Positions 9,902 through 23,600 of a stretch of 64,000 nucleotides of DNA are shown piece by piece. A program made the translations under genes and the position numbers. The first letter of the stretch is position 1; the number at the start of each line of letters is the position of its first letter. Origin of the DNA: Vermamoeba vermiformis (Eukaryota; Tubulinea; Echinamoebida); NCBI GenBank assembly GCA_045837725.1, contig JBEWZL010000061.1:95912-159911 (forward strand), given 5' to 3'. The notes under the pieces were generated by a model. It was not told the DNA's origin and did not search any database. It was given only the letters and a program-made list of their open reading frames with translations.

Positions 9902-12900
9902 ATGCCACCGAAACAAAAAGGGGCATCCGTAAAAGAGAAAGAACTTTTACCTCGAGCTTACAAAAAGACGGATGACGTCAAGCCGAAGGATTTGATAGAA
10001 ATATATCACATAGCAGATGAAGTATGCGGAGAAAGTAAGTATTACACAGCAATAGTCGTTCTTCGAAAAATTACCAAAATCCAGCCACAAGATCACCAGC
10101 GCTTCTTCCACAACTGACCCGCTACTGCATAATAAAATAATAATATATTTTTTTGAATTATTGTGGTTGATTTTAATTGCGATCCGAGTTCTTGGATCCT
10201 CGTTCCTTTCGTTCAAAATTTCATTCCTAATTTTGACAAAATAACGAATACTCGTTCTACATTGCTGATCTCTTATTGTAGACAAACGAAAAATAAATTG
10301 CAAGCTCAATCCCAATTGTTTTTTGGGCCTTGGTGAGACCAAACTCGGCGAAGCCATCAAAGCTCAAATTGACAAAGACGAAGGCGCTGGATTTTATTTA
10401 CGCGAGCCTAATACATACGTTGGCTTAAAGGTACATAATATATTTATTGCCTCGCGAGTATTTTGGCTAATTTTCTTATTGCAGAATTTGGGCGCAACTT
10501 GTTACATGAACACTTTGCTTCAAGCATTATTCATGAATAAAACCTTCAGACAAGGAGTGTATGATTGGGAAGAAGATCAAAAAGTACGATATATTTTTAG
10601 TATTATTAAATAGGTACTAACGAACCTAAATTTTGATAGGATCCAAACGCGATCTGTTACCAACTTCAAATGCTTTTTGGATTTTTGCAAGAAGGCAAAA
10701 AGAAGTTCTACGACCCCACACCATTTGCAAACGAAATTAATATTAAGACGGGCGAACAACAAGACGCACAAGAGTAAGAATAGCAAAATTTAATTAAAAC
10801 CATTTGCTAATCCGTATTCAATAGGTTTTATAAAATCTTTATCTCATATTTAGAAGAAGAGTTCAAAAAATCACCAGTGCCGCGTGTTAATAATTTAATC
10901 GAACAACAATTTCAAGGCAAATCACAATACATCACTATTTGTCAAAATTGCAAAACAGAATCGATACGCGACAGCTCGTTTTACGAATTAGAATTAGGCA
11001 TTGATGTACGTAGCTTAGGTTATTATGAATAACTATAATACTTACATACGTAGGATGTTTTGACGGTCGAAGAAAGTATTGGAAAGTATCTGGGCGAAGA
11101 AGATTTGACCGGATCCAACCAATATTTGTGCGAAATTTGCAACGGCAAACAAGATGCGACAAGATTTATTGCTTTAAAAGAATTGCCTGAAGTGCTCAGT
11201 TTGCAATTGCTGAGATTTTACTACGACATTCAAAGTGGATCCAAGAAGAAAAAGAGCAACGTGATATATTTCCCTACGCGACTGGACATGAAGAAATTTG
11301 TTCGCGAGCCGAATTTACCCGACGAAGAATACATTTACACTTTGACAAGCATGTTGATTCACATAGGAAATTCAGCTTATGGCGGACATTATATTGCTGA
11401 TATTCGCGACGAAGAGTAAGTTCAACGTACTAAGATACTAACTCTAATTATGAAAAAAAAGTCATAAAAATTTCTTTTGGTGCGCATCCTGATCCAGATC
11501 TGACCGCGAAATAATACCTAACAATTTTGAATAGAACGAATCGGTGGTATCGATTTGATGACGAAGTAGTTGAAGAGATTGAATTGAATCTTGAACCGGA
11601 CTTAGAAGATCAAGCCAAAGAAGAGAAAAAAGTTGCGCCAAAATCACCGAAGAAAAAGCCAGGCAAAAAGGCAACTAATAAGAAAGATAAAGACGAAGAC
11701 GAGGATTCTGATGTTAGCGGAGAGACACTATCTTCAAAGTCAAATAAGAATAGCAAAAACAATAATTCTAAGAACAATAACAATAACAATAAGGTGCTTG
11801 ATATTACCGATGATAAGGGCGTTAAGGAATCCAAAGACGGGTAAGTATATTGACGTATATTATGATTAATTCATACTAATCGGGTATTCTAGCTTCGTCT
11901 CGTCAAATTCCGCGTATTTCTTGACGTACACGAAAATAGGAAGAAAAACAGTAGCACAACCAACGGTCCCTGAAAATTTGAAAGCGATTATCGAGCTGCA
12001 ATCAAACGAATTTGAAATGGAAGCAGAAGAAGACAAAAATAAGCGAAACAAAGTCATCGACCTCAAAACAGCGCATCAGCAGCTCTTCGAAAAGATTTGG
12101 AAAGACATTGCCGTCGCGGATCCAGGTGTCTCGTCCAAGTGTTATTGGATCAGCTTAGATTGGCTCAAGTCTTGGATCAAAGGTGAATGTGAAGTTCAAG
12201 AAAAGCCTATCGACAATATTCCACTCGTTTGCCGGCACGACAAGTTAGATCCGCGAAAACTAGCCTCGGCCAAGAGAATCAACCCCGTAAGCTTTATTTA
12301 TTACCAACATTTAATTTATTCTAACGTAACCTTTCGTCGTAGGACGTGTGGGATATTTTGTTCGAAAAGTACAAAGGCGGTCCAATTTTGAACGAAGAAT
12401 CTTATTGCAAGCAGTGTATTGTCGATATGTCGAATGGTAAGAATAACGCGTGAGAAATACGACATGATTTTTGAAAATTAAACTTTTTTTGTTTCAGATG
12501 TCAAAGCGAGCGAAGAAAAAGCGAGTACCAAGCAAGAAATCCTCGATATGATTGCGAATTCTGAGACAAGCAAAGGTTATTGGCTGTCACTAGATTTCGT
12601 AAAAGAATTCAAAAAAGCCAAACCAAAGGACCCTGAAACAATTCTAGTCAACCAAGACATTCAATGTCCGCACTCAGGACTGTCCGTTGAAAGCGAAAAG
12701 CATCGAAAGATTGTCTCGTCTGAGGTACGTATCAACTTACAATATCAAGCTGTAATATCAATCTCATTGCTGCACGATAGGTGTGGTCGTACATCACTTC
12801 GCTGTACCCGAATAACATCGAAATGCCAAGTCATGACATCAATGACACTTGTGTGTTGTGCGAAGAACAAGCGGCTGTAAGTAAATTCTGCTGTCATAAT

Positions 12901-14513
12901 TAGTGCCATTTGTGTTGTGGACATTAACACGGCTTATTAGGACCACAAAGTCAGTTTGAAGAAAGAGACAGCAAAGCGCGAAAAGCTGAAAAAAGAATTG
13001 CCAATTTTATTCAAATCAACGCCTTCGATTGACGGCAAAAACGAAGCTGTAGGTTAACTTACGCAATTTATTTCGTTAGTTAATTGTCTATTAGTTAAAA
13101 CCAAAACGAATCGTTTTACCGCTGGCAAATGAAGACGAAGGTGAAAAATACTACGTTATTCCGCTGCACTGGGCGGAAAAATGGAGGTATTACGTGAGTC
13201 ATCCGAGAGAAGATCTGGAAGAGCCCGAAGAGTGCGACACTTCTGCTTTCTTGTGCGAACATAAGATGCTTACGTACAACTTTGACGATTACTTTGACAA
13301 CATGAATAACACGGCAATTATGTTGGTGGTATCAGAGGAATGGGACAACATCAAAGATAGGTACGTTCGAACGGCGTGAAAAAATTTTTTCAGTGAACTC
13401 ACGTGGCTTCTTTTCCAGATATGGTGGAGGACCAGACATCACCACTTTAACTGAAGTCTGTGAATTGTGTCGCGAGAAAAGACTATTGGAATGGTCAGAA
13501 GGCTGTGTCTTTGTCACCAAAGTCACCAAACTTCAACCACTGAGCTCACTGCAGACTGGTAGTTCTCGATCACGTGGTCGCAAGAAGATTGAAGGTGTAA
13601 CTAGTCAAACAACCGTTCAAAAGTTGAAAATGTTGATTTGTGAAGAGTTGGATCTGCTGCCGTCCGAGCAAGAGTTGCACTACCAAGACAGTACGTCAAT
13701 ACTATTCTAAGTATTCTTCGATACTAACAACGTGTTAAGCTATCCTTGTTGACTCGAAAAAGACCTTAGCTGAATATGGCGTCAAAAATGACTCTGTTAT
13801 TCAAGTGCTCAAAGTTGATGGATCCGTCAATGATGACATCGGTATGTAACTCTTGCTCTCTTAAAAATGCTGTTGTTAACTCGTCCGCATCTATAGCTAT
13901 GCGTGATAATGCTAAGGAAGAAGGTTTTCTGGGCTCAACGCTATTGGGCGGCAAAAGAAAGCGTGATGAAGGATCTAGATCCGAAGAGACTTCGCGGTCA
14001 GAGAATAACAATAACAACACTAGCTCGCAGTGGAAATGTGAAGTATGTACATTAGTCAACGAAGCAGATGACCATACCTGCGCTGCCTGCACCTCTGCGA
14101 AACCAGGGCACGATGGCAAAACAGGCGGGAAAAGATCCCGATCTGACAGCGGCATCGACTCGGACTTTGAAGACGAACAACGCTTAGTGAAACGTCAACG
14201 CATCGACCCGCCTTCAGGGTCTAACAATAATGATCAAAATAATCATCAGGAAGATGAAGGCAATGGAGCAGATGCGGAGATGGATGTTGACGTAAAGCCG
14301 ATGTCTATAAGTATCGGTAACTTGCTTAGAAAAGCAGGAAGTTTCTTGGAAAGAACTTTAAATGGCTCTGACAGTCCCGTAGAAAAGCCTGTGCCGCAGA
14401 TTAAAGTCACAGGACCGCCGTCACCGAAGAAACTTGCCAAAATTGGCGAGGATGGCGACAGTTTGTTCGAAGAGTTCGAACTAGGTGCTCCTGATAAGGC
14501 TAATAAGAAATAG
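9902..14513 (+). CDS. USP48: Ubiquitin-specific protease, USP48 type
   Basis: Sixteen exons: 9902-10034, 10282-10430, 10485-10583, 10640-10773, 10825-11005, 11054-11415, 11535-11840, 11893-12286, 12343-12436, 12498-12724, 12781-12876, 12941-13048, 13095-13360, 13419-13690, 13740-13841, 13897-14513. Protein of 1,179 residues. The N-terminus has the USP48-like cysteine cluster INCKLNPNCFLGLGE. The catalytic Cys box is NLGATCYMNTLLQ; QQDAQEFYKIF and the catalytic His box YGGHYIAD follow (USP domain about residues 90-390). Later come DUSP-like domains (NPDVWDILFEKYKGGPIL; HWAEKWRYYV), a ubiquitin-like stretch around residues 880-960, then a RanBP2-type zinc finger WKCEVCTLVNEADDHTCAAC and an acidic, low-complexity tail. 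Known family role: removal of ubiquitin in the nucleus, including from histone H2A. All key catalytic residues are present. The first intron (247 bp) is unusually long for this genome. Confidence 0.92.
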
Positions 14514-14701
14514 ATTGTTCGTTATTGTAAATATGATATTGCAACATTAAATAGTCGCTCAAATCCACCAAGCCGCAAATAAATTCTTTTGTTAGGTTTT
14601 TCTGACGATTTATTTTAGCTTTTACACACTCAACAGTACCGCTTAGAGCAAATATTCATATAAATTTGCATTTTATTATTGTTTGAAGAACGAGAAAGGC
14701 T

Positions 14702-15304
14702 ATGGAAAAGTCAGACCACGATCAGATTTCGTTTGAAGCGTTCTTGTTGCGGCCCTATAAGCCTGACAATGAAACTGCTAATGCAATGATAAATATCAAC
14801 TCGAAAAAGCGAAAAAGAGAAGAGGTACAAGACAGTGAAATGGATTTACTTGGTGACTCGGCTGAGGGAGACGTAGAAAACGTAACAACATTATTAAAAA
14901 ACTATCGTATTGTTACATATGTCACTCAATATGATGGAAACTCTTTTGAACGAATTCGAGGTATGCATCTGAATAATTTAAATTAAATTCATATCAATTA
15001 GTAAATATAATCTTACTATTACCAAAAAATGTCAATATTTTTAGGTCTGTATTCTCATTTAATTCTCAATTTAATTTAATTTTTGCGCCAACTGTCGAGA
15101 TCAGATCCATTGTTAATTTTTTGTTTTATAGGACGCACGAGTGCTTTAAGCCACCACAGACTGCGTCATTTGACTCGCAATCGAGTATCTTCAACGCCAA
15201 CACGACGCCCTCCAAGCCGAGGACACTTGGCAACACAAGACACTGATCGAGATCCGGAATACATCAGCGTCAAACGACGAAAGATTTGTGATAGACTATA
15301 TTAG
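14702..15304 (+). CDS. Small basic protein of unknown function
   Basis: Two exons, 14702-14960 and 15132-15304, with an intron of 171 bp, giving 143 residues. Nothing in it matches a family I recognise. Visible features: a basic cluster KKRKREEV (possible nuclear signal) near residue 36, an acidic stretch after it, then GNSFERIRGRTSALSHHRLR, a Thr/Pro/Arg-rich segment, and the end VKRRKICDRLY. The join is in phase and removes a stop in the intron. It follows USP48 by 188 bp on the same strand. Probably nuclear by composition only. The splice join is my inference; an alternative acceptor at about 15045 exists. Confidence 0.6.
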
Positions 15305-15909
15305 ATACGAGTGCAGTATTATACCGAGGAGCTATCAAGGTTAATGGACAAGTTCAGGCTAGAGCTCTATTGTTGGGCAAGAAACGTTATCAAACGTAAC
15401 AAAAGTCAGCCAAAGAGGCCACGTGATTTGCTGTGGCGCAAGTCGGCAATTTGCAACTGTTTCTCCTGTGTATGCACAACACTGAACTTAATAAACTACG
15501 GTCAAGCGACAAGGATAGAACTCTTATGTTGGTGAATGGAGGTGCACTAGCAACAGGACCTTTGACTTGTGGCGGTGCGTGAGTGACAGGTGTCACTAGC
15601 GGTGCACGACCCTTTGGCGTCGCAGTATATCAAGCACCAGAAGTCAAAATTGTACAGCGATGGCTACAAATGCGATGTTTATAGTCAGAATTACTTTCTA
15701 AAAGCTTGAGAAAAAATACATGGATCAGTAGTTTTTCAAGGTCTCGTCTTTCGCTGAAGCTTTGGTCCTGGAACTTGCTCGTGACCTTGTCACACGTTGC
15801 ACTAAACAAGATCCAGTCAGAGACCCACTCCAAAAGACCAACTCGGCGCTGTAAGTCAGATGAAGGCAAAGTTAGTACTAAATGAAGAATAGGTCCTCAG
15901 ACGTACCAT
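15305..15909. other. Intergenic, no supported gene
   Basis: About 600 bp between two genes that face each other. Frames of 60-80 codons occur on both strands, but none has a credible start, splice signals or recognisable content. Confidence 0.4.
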
Positions 15910-17518
15910 CTACAAGTACTTCGGGTGCAATACTTTGAGCTGACTTTTGTTCTCGAACATTTTTCTAAATAGATCGTGCCAATCAATTGCCACACCAGGG
16001 ATTTCAATGAACTTGCACACGTGAAACCAAAGCTCAATTGGCAAGCAATTCTCTTGGTCTCGTGCAATGTTGAATAAAGTAATGATGACGTTTTGTACGC
16101 GTGTGTTTTGCTGTCGTCTGTTGCGTACAAGATATTCTGTTATTTGGAACTGCATTTCTCTTGGAACTGCTTTTGAAAACGCGCCAACGTTAATAAGTAT
16201 CTCGTTCTCGCTGAGAATGTCTACCCAAAATGAAGCAACCGACTCGTCCGAAGCATTTTTGAGAGCAACAGTGTGAAGTGTCTTGTTCTGCCGTAGCTCG
16301 TTAGCTAAGAGTTCCATATGATAGTAATTAAAATTAGGGTCTTCAAGGTCGAGGCGACTGAGCGAGGTGTTGCTGCCAAAGACTTGCTTGAGGGTAGGAT
16401 AGTGATGCCCATCGAATGCATTTCCGCGAAGGTCAAGCCACTCCAAGGTGTTGTTTTCTAACAACGACTTGCATATCTCGTTCATGCCATCACACACAGC
16501 AACTGAATTGTTGGTCAACGAAAGTCGTTTCAATGACGTGTTGCGCTTCAATAATTGTGCCAAGGCGCTGCACGCACTGCTCGACAAATTGTTGCCATCC
16601 AGCACCAACTCTTTTAGCGTTGAATTTCCTATCAATACTTCGCAAATTGCTGCGGTTGAGTCTTGATTGATTTTGCAGCGCTCCAATGCCAATTTAACGA
16701 GAGTTTTGTTCGTCTCCAGTAAAGTACGCAAAGCCACCAAGCATTTTGGGTTCAAAGGGTCTAAACCCTCCTGAAATTCCAGCGCCTCAATCTTATGGTT
16801 CGTTTGTAATGCGTTGCAAATAGCTTCAAAAGCAGTCAATTCTACGTACGAAATTTTCAATCTTTCAATGGATGTGTTGCTGCCGAGTCCTTTTGCGATC
16901 GAGTGCAGACCAATGTTTGACTGCCGACGAAAAGGCATGCGTATATATAGGGACTTTACTGTCGTATTCTCAGCCAAAGCTTCGCCCAACTCGGAGTAAT
17001 CGTTGGTTCTAAGATGCATTAAATATAAGTGCGTGATCTTCTTGTTACTCTTCAGCATTCGACATAAACCTGACATTCCATTGTCGTACAAAGGCACTGA
17101 ATTAACAGTGAGCTGAGTAATATTGGTTTGATTCAACGCGTTCATTAAGATGCCCCATCCAGCAAAGTCGATTTTTCGTGCTGAATTGATAGCAAAACAC
17201 GTTATTTGAGGGTTTGCTAAAAGTGATGCAACTACTGTTTGAAAATCTCCTTGTGATAAATAATCGTAATTGGATGCGTCAATTAGTAAGGAGGAGGTAC
17301 TGATCTTGAAAGGTGTTCCTGTTTCGACAGCTCGGTCAATATCATGGGGAGTAAAAACATCCTTTAATACCTAAAATAAATTAGATAATGGAATATTGGA
17401 TCGCCTTCAAAATATAAGGCCGTGGTAATTTTAAAAGAATATTTCGAAAACAGGATGTCATACAAAATTCCGAATTTGGAAATCCCCACAAACTGCTTAC
17501 ACTTTGCTGTGTGGCCAT
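15910..17518 (-). CDS. Leucine-rich-repeat protein with F-box-like C-terminus
   Basis: Exon 1 17518-17501 encodes MATQQS; after an intron with donor GTAAGC and acceptor TTTTAG, exon 2 17370-15910 is open to the stop. 492 residues in total. From about residue 80 to 400 it consists of ribonuclease-inhibitor-type leucine-rich repeats (for example STLKELVLDGNNLSSSAC, TSLKRLSLTNNSV, NTLEWLDLRGNAF) of about 28 residues each. Near the C-terminus LPIELWFHVCKFIEIPG resembles the first helix pair of an F-box. Such proteins may serve as substrate receptors for SCF ubiquitin ligases; that is inference. An alternative first exon reading on from MATQQSVSSLWGF through a GC donor is possible. It sits 170 bp downstream of the trithorax-like gene on the same strand. 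Confidence 0.8.
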
Positions 17519-17687
17519 TATAGCGACCCGTATTTTTATCTGATCGGTGATAAGGATGAGTGGTGCTCAACGCTGGATTTTTGATCTAAAATCACAATTT
17601 ATTCAGACAGGTTTTTATGTACAACACTTAACAAAATTTTAACAATATTAATTTTCATCTTTAAAGATGTGGTCGCAACGACGAAGT

Positions 17688-20600
17688 TTAGTTCATCGTT
17701 CCTCGACATGAAGCGGCACCACATCTGCACGGTACTTTCTCATCTTCGATAGGGAACATGTAATCGTAGGCTATCTCCTCACCAGGCTTGATATCCTTCT
17801 TAGCGAAAATGATGATTTTCTTGCGTCCTTCGACGGACACAATGCGTGTGACGGCATTGGGCTAAACAAGAACGGATCAGCAACTCGAACTCGATCTGCA
17901 CCACAACCTCCTACTTACATCACAACAATGGTTGATAAATCTCGCAATGTTGCCCTTCTCGGTTGCGTCGACGATAATATCTTCGTCAATCTTGAACATG
18001 TAGCAGCCAATGCCCTTCGAGTTATAACGGATCTCGCGCAGATCGGCAATCTTTTGACGAATTTCTTCGCCAACGTACTCGATAATCATGTCGTTCTCCC
18101 TATTGAGTTTTTAGTTAGTATGTGATACATCAATAAACTAGCCATATTAGCGCGTACTTAATCTCTTGCTTGGCGAAAACACCCCACTCGTGGATCGGTG
18201 AGCGCATGACTTGAATTGTCTTGCTCAACTTCTGGCGCATTTGCCTTTAAGAATATTAGTATACAGTGATGTTACCATAGCGCAAGATAGTCACATACCT
18301 ATACAACACACCGACAGGCAACTCTTTGATTGTGTCAGCGTTTTTGTGATCCTCACGGCTGTTGTTAATTTTACGACCAGCAAGACTAGGAACGAGTTTG
18401 TTATGAAGTGCTTGGAAGCCATAAGCACCCATGTACTCCATCTTCTCGTCGTTGTTCTTTTTGGAGTATGGCTCCGTGCGTGCACATCCAGAAGGATTAA
18501 CCGGCAATTCCGTCTTGATTTCACGATTATCTATATGAAATAGTTAATAAAGCTGCCAAAGCCATGCGTAAACTAATGAGGTGAAGTTGACTTACATAAT
18601 ACAGAGTGCAAAATCGTCCTTGGAATGCGAATGATCATATCATACTGGAAGTTGTAAGCACGACAGAGACGAGCATTAGGCAGCTTCTCAATCATCTTGG
18701 TGACCGTGGGGCTGCCCAAGCCGAAGAAGTATTCAGATCGCAGGTTGTTACGGATGAGCAACAAACGGCTGAGTGGCTCGACGTCCATCTTCTTGTACAG
18801 CTCAATATTCGAAAGCAATTCTTTGTACAGGTTGAATATTGCGCTATTGATCTTTTCGATAACTTGACGCCAAGCATCTAGCACAAAAAATGTCAGATTC
18901 GATCCAGGATCAGCCCCACACAAAAAAAAAGGATGATGCATTTGTGTTCAGACCCTTAGATGTTATTTGACCACTCATAGATATCGTGGGTCGAAAGGTT
19001 TCATCATATAAATGCCTTTAAACAGAACCAAGCGTGAACTTCGTCACCGAAATCCTCGCATCTGGTTGCCGCAGAAAACTATTGTGGTACTAGTCATGCA
19101 CTTACCAGCCGCAGTCTTGCCAACAATCAGAACATCAGGGTCATCTTCGCAGGTAATCTTGAAACAGGGTTCACCATCAATCTCGAAGATCTGCATTCGG
19201 TAAAGACAGCGGGGCAAAAACAGCTTCGGCAAGCGGATCATGTCGCGGTGCGCTGGTTTCTTGCGCAACTTTCGACCGACACGAATATTGCGTCGTCTTA
19301 TGACATCGTCGTCACGTTCAATCTTCCAACTCCAATAGATACGTGAGCTTGTATAATGAAGAGGGAAAATGTAATCCGCAGTGCTGAAAGCCTTTTTGTC
19401 GTGCACAATTTGGCCTAGATTTCGCACGGAAAGAGCTCCGACACGCGCCTAAATCTTGGTTAGAGCCCTACCTAATACGAAACGCTAATGATAAGAACTT
19501 ACCAGGAGGTCTTGCGGAGGTATTTGAGGTGTCAACTTTGACTTCTTGCCGGCGAGATTGATTTTCTGTGGCACGAGCTTCTTGTTCTGGGTGAAAGACG
19601 ACTTCATCACACTGTGAATAACGCGGTTTGGATTGGCAGGATCTTTGGCCTCAGACTTGATAATCGAGGTAGGTGCGTGTGCTTCGCAGTTGACAAACTT
19701 ATCTTCGGGACTAATCGAGAATCTGCAATTAGCCTTGATAGCGCAGTTGAAGTGGTAGTTCTTGGAACAGCGCACTGAGTTGCAGCTAACGGTGGCACCA
19801 ACTCCTCGGCACAAATCGCAAACTGTAGTTTTGGCACGATGAAGCGCCTTCCAAATGTTAATCAAGTCGCCTTCCTCGCTCTCGAAGACTTCAGAGGACC
19901 ACGAGGCACAGTTGCTGTGCACCCACGTGTACATTGTCAAGAAGAGAAGACGACCGCGCACTGCCAAATCGCCTTCCTCCCTGCACAAAGCACACTTTCT
20001 CGTGTCTTTTGTGTGAGGATGAACACGTTTGTCAAGCGATGTAATAGTAAGGCAGTTCACCTCTACATCGTCCTTTTGAGCTTTTGGTTCAGCAACAGCC
20101 GTAGGTTCTGCTGACAAGTCCAAAGTCTTCTTGTAGTTCCACACTTTGTTCAAGGCAGGACCGTTTTCCAAACGAGAGATGGTGTTCAATGTAAGCGGGG
20201 TGTTCTCGTTGATTTCAGCCGAGTTGAAGTAGTCCGCAGTTCCTCTTATCAACTTGTTTGAACCAAAATAGTGCAAAGATTTCTTAGGACGACCAACAGG
20301 ACGCTTGGTGCTACCATCAGCAAAGCCTGACGCAGAGCGAGAAAGGATCGGAGTGCCGAACGAATCGCGCAACTTGGGTGGACGTCCTCGGCCTCTCTTC
20401 AGTAGAGAGCCCTCTGAAGCAGCTGAGTTCGATGATACAGCAAGCGGGCGAGGTCCTTTGAACTCTGGATCTTCATCAACCGAGCTAGCTGTCATCTTGT
20501 CGTCATCGTGAACTGCATGCTCAGTAGCTTGATATTCGAAAATGAAATCCTCTGACTTCGGGATTTTTCTTGGGCGTGTAACGATTCGCCGAGGCTCTGT

Positions 20601-23600
20601 TGGCTCTGCCTTGGGATTTCGTTCGGATGCAGGTCTAGGAGGGCGAGGCTCGCCAATGGGATACTTTCGGGGTCTGCCTCTGCCACGCTTCGCTTGTAAA
20701 GTCTCCAATGTTGCGTTGGACATCATTTCAGGAGGTCCGAGGCTGGTTACATCAACCAAAGTGGTCGGCGTTGTCAAAGATAGTAAGAGATCATTCGTGG
20801 AATTCGAAATCTCATCCTGAATAAGAGGCACGGGAGACGGATCACTCTCTAATAGCGGCGAAGGGCTTGCAGACGGAATGCTTTGCGGAGGAATAGGAGT
20901 TCCAGACTGAGGTGGCGGGCTCTGTGAGGTACCAGGCTGAGGTGTGCCAGATCTGTTCTTCGGGGGACGGCCACGACCTCTCTTTGGAGTATCGCCTTCA
21001 GGTGGTGGCGGTGTTGGTGTTTCAGAGGGCGGGTATTTGCGTGGGCGACCTCGTCCTCGCTTGGTCGGCGTTGGGCTCAAAATCTGGGTTTGTCCATTCT
21101 GGTACGAGTTGAGCATTGGTAATTGGGAAGGAGGGGACTGGTGCATTGGAGAGATTACTCCAGGAGTGCTTTCGGGAGAGTGGAAAGGGCTCTTTTGGTT
21201 GAACGGGTCGATTGGGTTAAGTGAAGGGGAATTGGCGTTTTTGTAGAATCCTGGGTCGCTGAATCCCGTCGGCTTGAGGATACTGTCGGGAGGGCTCGAG
21301 TGGTGCGGTGAGTTTGGTATGTGCTCGAAGCCAATGTGAGATGGACCAAGTTTGGGAGAGTTTGAGAAGGTGGTTTGTCGTGCGACCTGCTGGATAATCG
21401 GTCTTGAAGCATACGCGGATCCACTATCGAAGAAATCCATATGCGTCAGATCCGATGTCCTGTTCATACCAAAATTGGACATCATATCTCCTTTGTGGTT
21501 ATAGACCGATGTTGATGGAACATTCGTAACATGGCTCTCATAAGGCATGGAATATTTTTGCGAATACGCTTCAGGAGCTTGGTTGTGGAACCCCGTGTTG
21601 TATCCGGAAGTGGGGTACATAGACAACAACGAAGTGTCGGGATCAGTTGGGCGATGGCTCAAATAGTCGTGCATGTCTGGTGCTCCACTATACATATCAT
21701 GCTATTCAAAAGAGTTAATCGTTGTCACTTTGAGAGGCTAAGTTTTAACTCGAACTTACCATTTCAAAAGCGGGGAACGTGTCCATTGTACGCATTGGCA
21801 TAGCCTGTTTATGACCAAATAAATCATCTTCATCGTGATGCATGGACTGTCTATGGGCGTGATAAGACGGAACTTGATTATGATTAGCTTCGTCATCAAA
21901 TAAGCGCACCGAGCTGCTGGTCGGGTACTCGGCTGTAGAGTGGCCATTATACATTGTCGCGTTCGAAAAGCCGTTGGGAATATTGATGGGCATGCTACGG
22001 TCGCTACTCTCTTCGCTGATATCTACAAAGTCGTCTTCCATAGCATGCTTTTCTCGTTCATAGTACTCATTCGGCTCAGTGTTTCGGGTCGCTTGCGGCT
22101 GAGCTTCAGCTTGGGCAGCCACCGGTGCTGCCGTTGATACCTCCTTAGCTGCAGAGACAGTTGAAGCTGCTTCGCGAGCAGTCTCTTGTATGGCAACAGG
22201 CTTTTTCTCCACGGCAGGCGGTGCAGCAGCAGTAGGAGCTGGAGAGACAGGTCTCTCTGGTTTCTCTCCGTTGGTTGATGATGTTAATTGCCTGCGTGAA
22301 CTACGAGTAGCAGGATGAACGTTGGATGGAGGTGGCTGAGGTTTCATCGGCGAAGCTTCTTTCTTCTTCTTTACTGATCGTCTGTTTAATAAGTGCTTCT
22401 CGGCGTAAGGGCTAACGGTGAAAATTCCCTTTCCGAGTTTCTTGAAGCGAGCCTTATCGCCATACTTGTTGATCTCGCAATACAAATTGCTACCCATGGT
22501 CCGCTCGGGAGTTTTGCCCTCAGTTGTAATGTAACCTTCTTTAATACATATCTCCGTTATCTTGTTTACGCTGAGCGGCTTGCCGGCTTTTTTGAGAACC
22601 ATGAAAGCGGCGTCTTTGAAACTATATTCACTCAATCGTTAGTGCACTGCTAAAAAAACCTTCGGGGGTTCATACCTATAAGCTCCGTTTGACCGCTTAG
22701 TCTTATCATCTTCACTCATGTCGTAATCTTCAATTCCAGAAAGGCTAGTCTCCTCGATGTCCATCTTATCGTCGGACATGATTTCAAAGTCTTCTTTCAT
22801 CTCCTCTTCGTCCTCGGGCAAGAGGTTGTTATCTCCATCACTATTGTAGCTTGGTGGAGGGTCGGAATCCAAATCTATATCGTGCTCATCATCGTCCTCT
22901 GGTGAAGCATCACTTTGCTTTTCGTATTGCGGCTCTTCTTTAATAGAGCTCGCAATCACAGTCGTAGATGGTGTGACAACGTCAACCATTTCTGTCTTCT
23001 CCTCGGTCTTCGATATAGGCGCCTGTTTAGCAGGCTCTTGGACTGGTGCAGGGTCCGTCTCTTGCTTGTTGATCTTCAAAATTGTAGTGATTGGAGGAGG
23101 GACAGGAGGCTTGTTTTTGCTTTGCTCGACTAAGTCCTGCTTAATTTCAGCAAGCTTTTTGTCATATTCTTGGCCGCAGGTCCAACACAATGTGTACGAG
23201 TGAGTCCATCTAATTATAAGTTAGACATGTAATCTCCACGTCATCAAAAACCGCGGCACTTACTTTGCCCCAGGAGCATCTCCTGGTGTTCGTGTACCAC
23301 ATCGATCGCATTTTATACAGTGAGAGCAACGCCAGCTTTCGTTAGGTACTTGTTGCAAGGGCGGATCCAAACAGAATATATGAAAACATCGATCACACTT
23401 TGACAGATTGTCAGTCATACGCGCCAATAAATTTTAACGGGAATTTCACTTACCTTATCGCACATAATTAATTTGTCCTCTTCGCTCATTTCTAAGCATT
23501 GTTCGCAAAATTTACAGTGAGGGCAGCGCCATTCCGCCAGCGAGCTGAGATTTTCCACCACAACTTTGGGCGTCAAACAGAACGTGTGGTATGATTCTCC

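Noticed and set aside
15311-15869. Several 60-80 codon frames between the small basic protein and the LRR gene
   Set aside because: None has an ATG in good context, splice partners or recognisable content.
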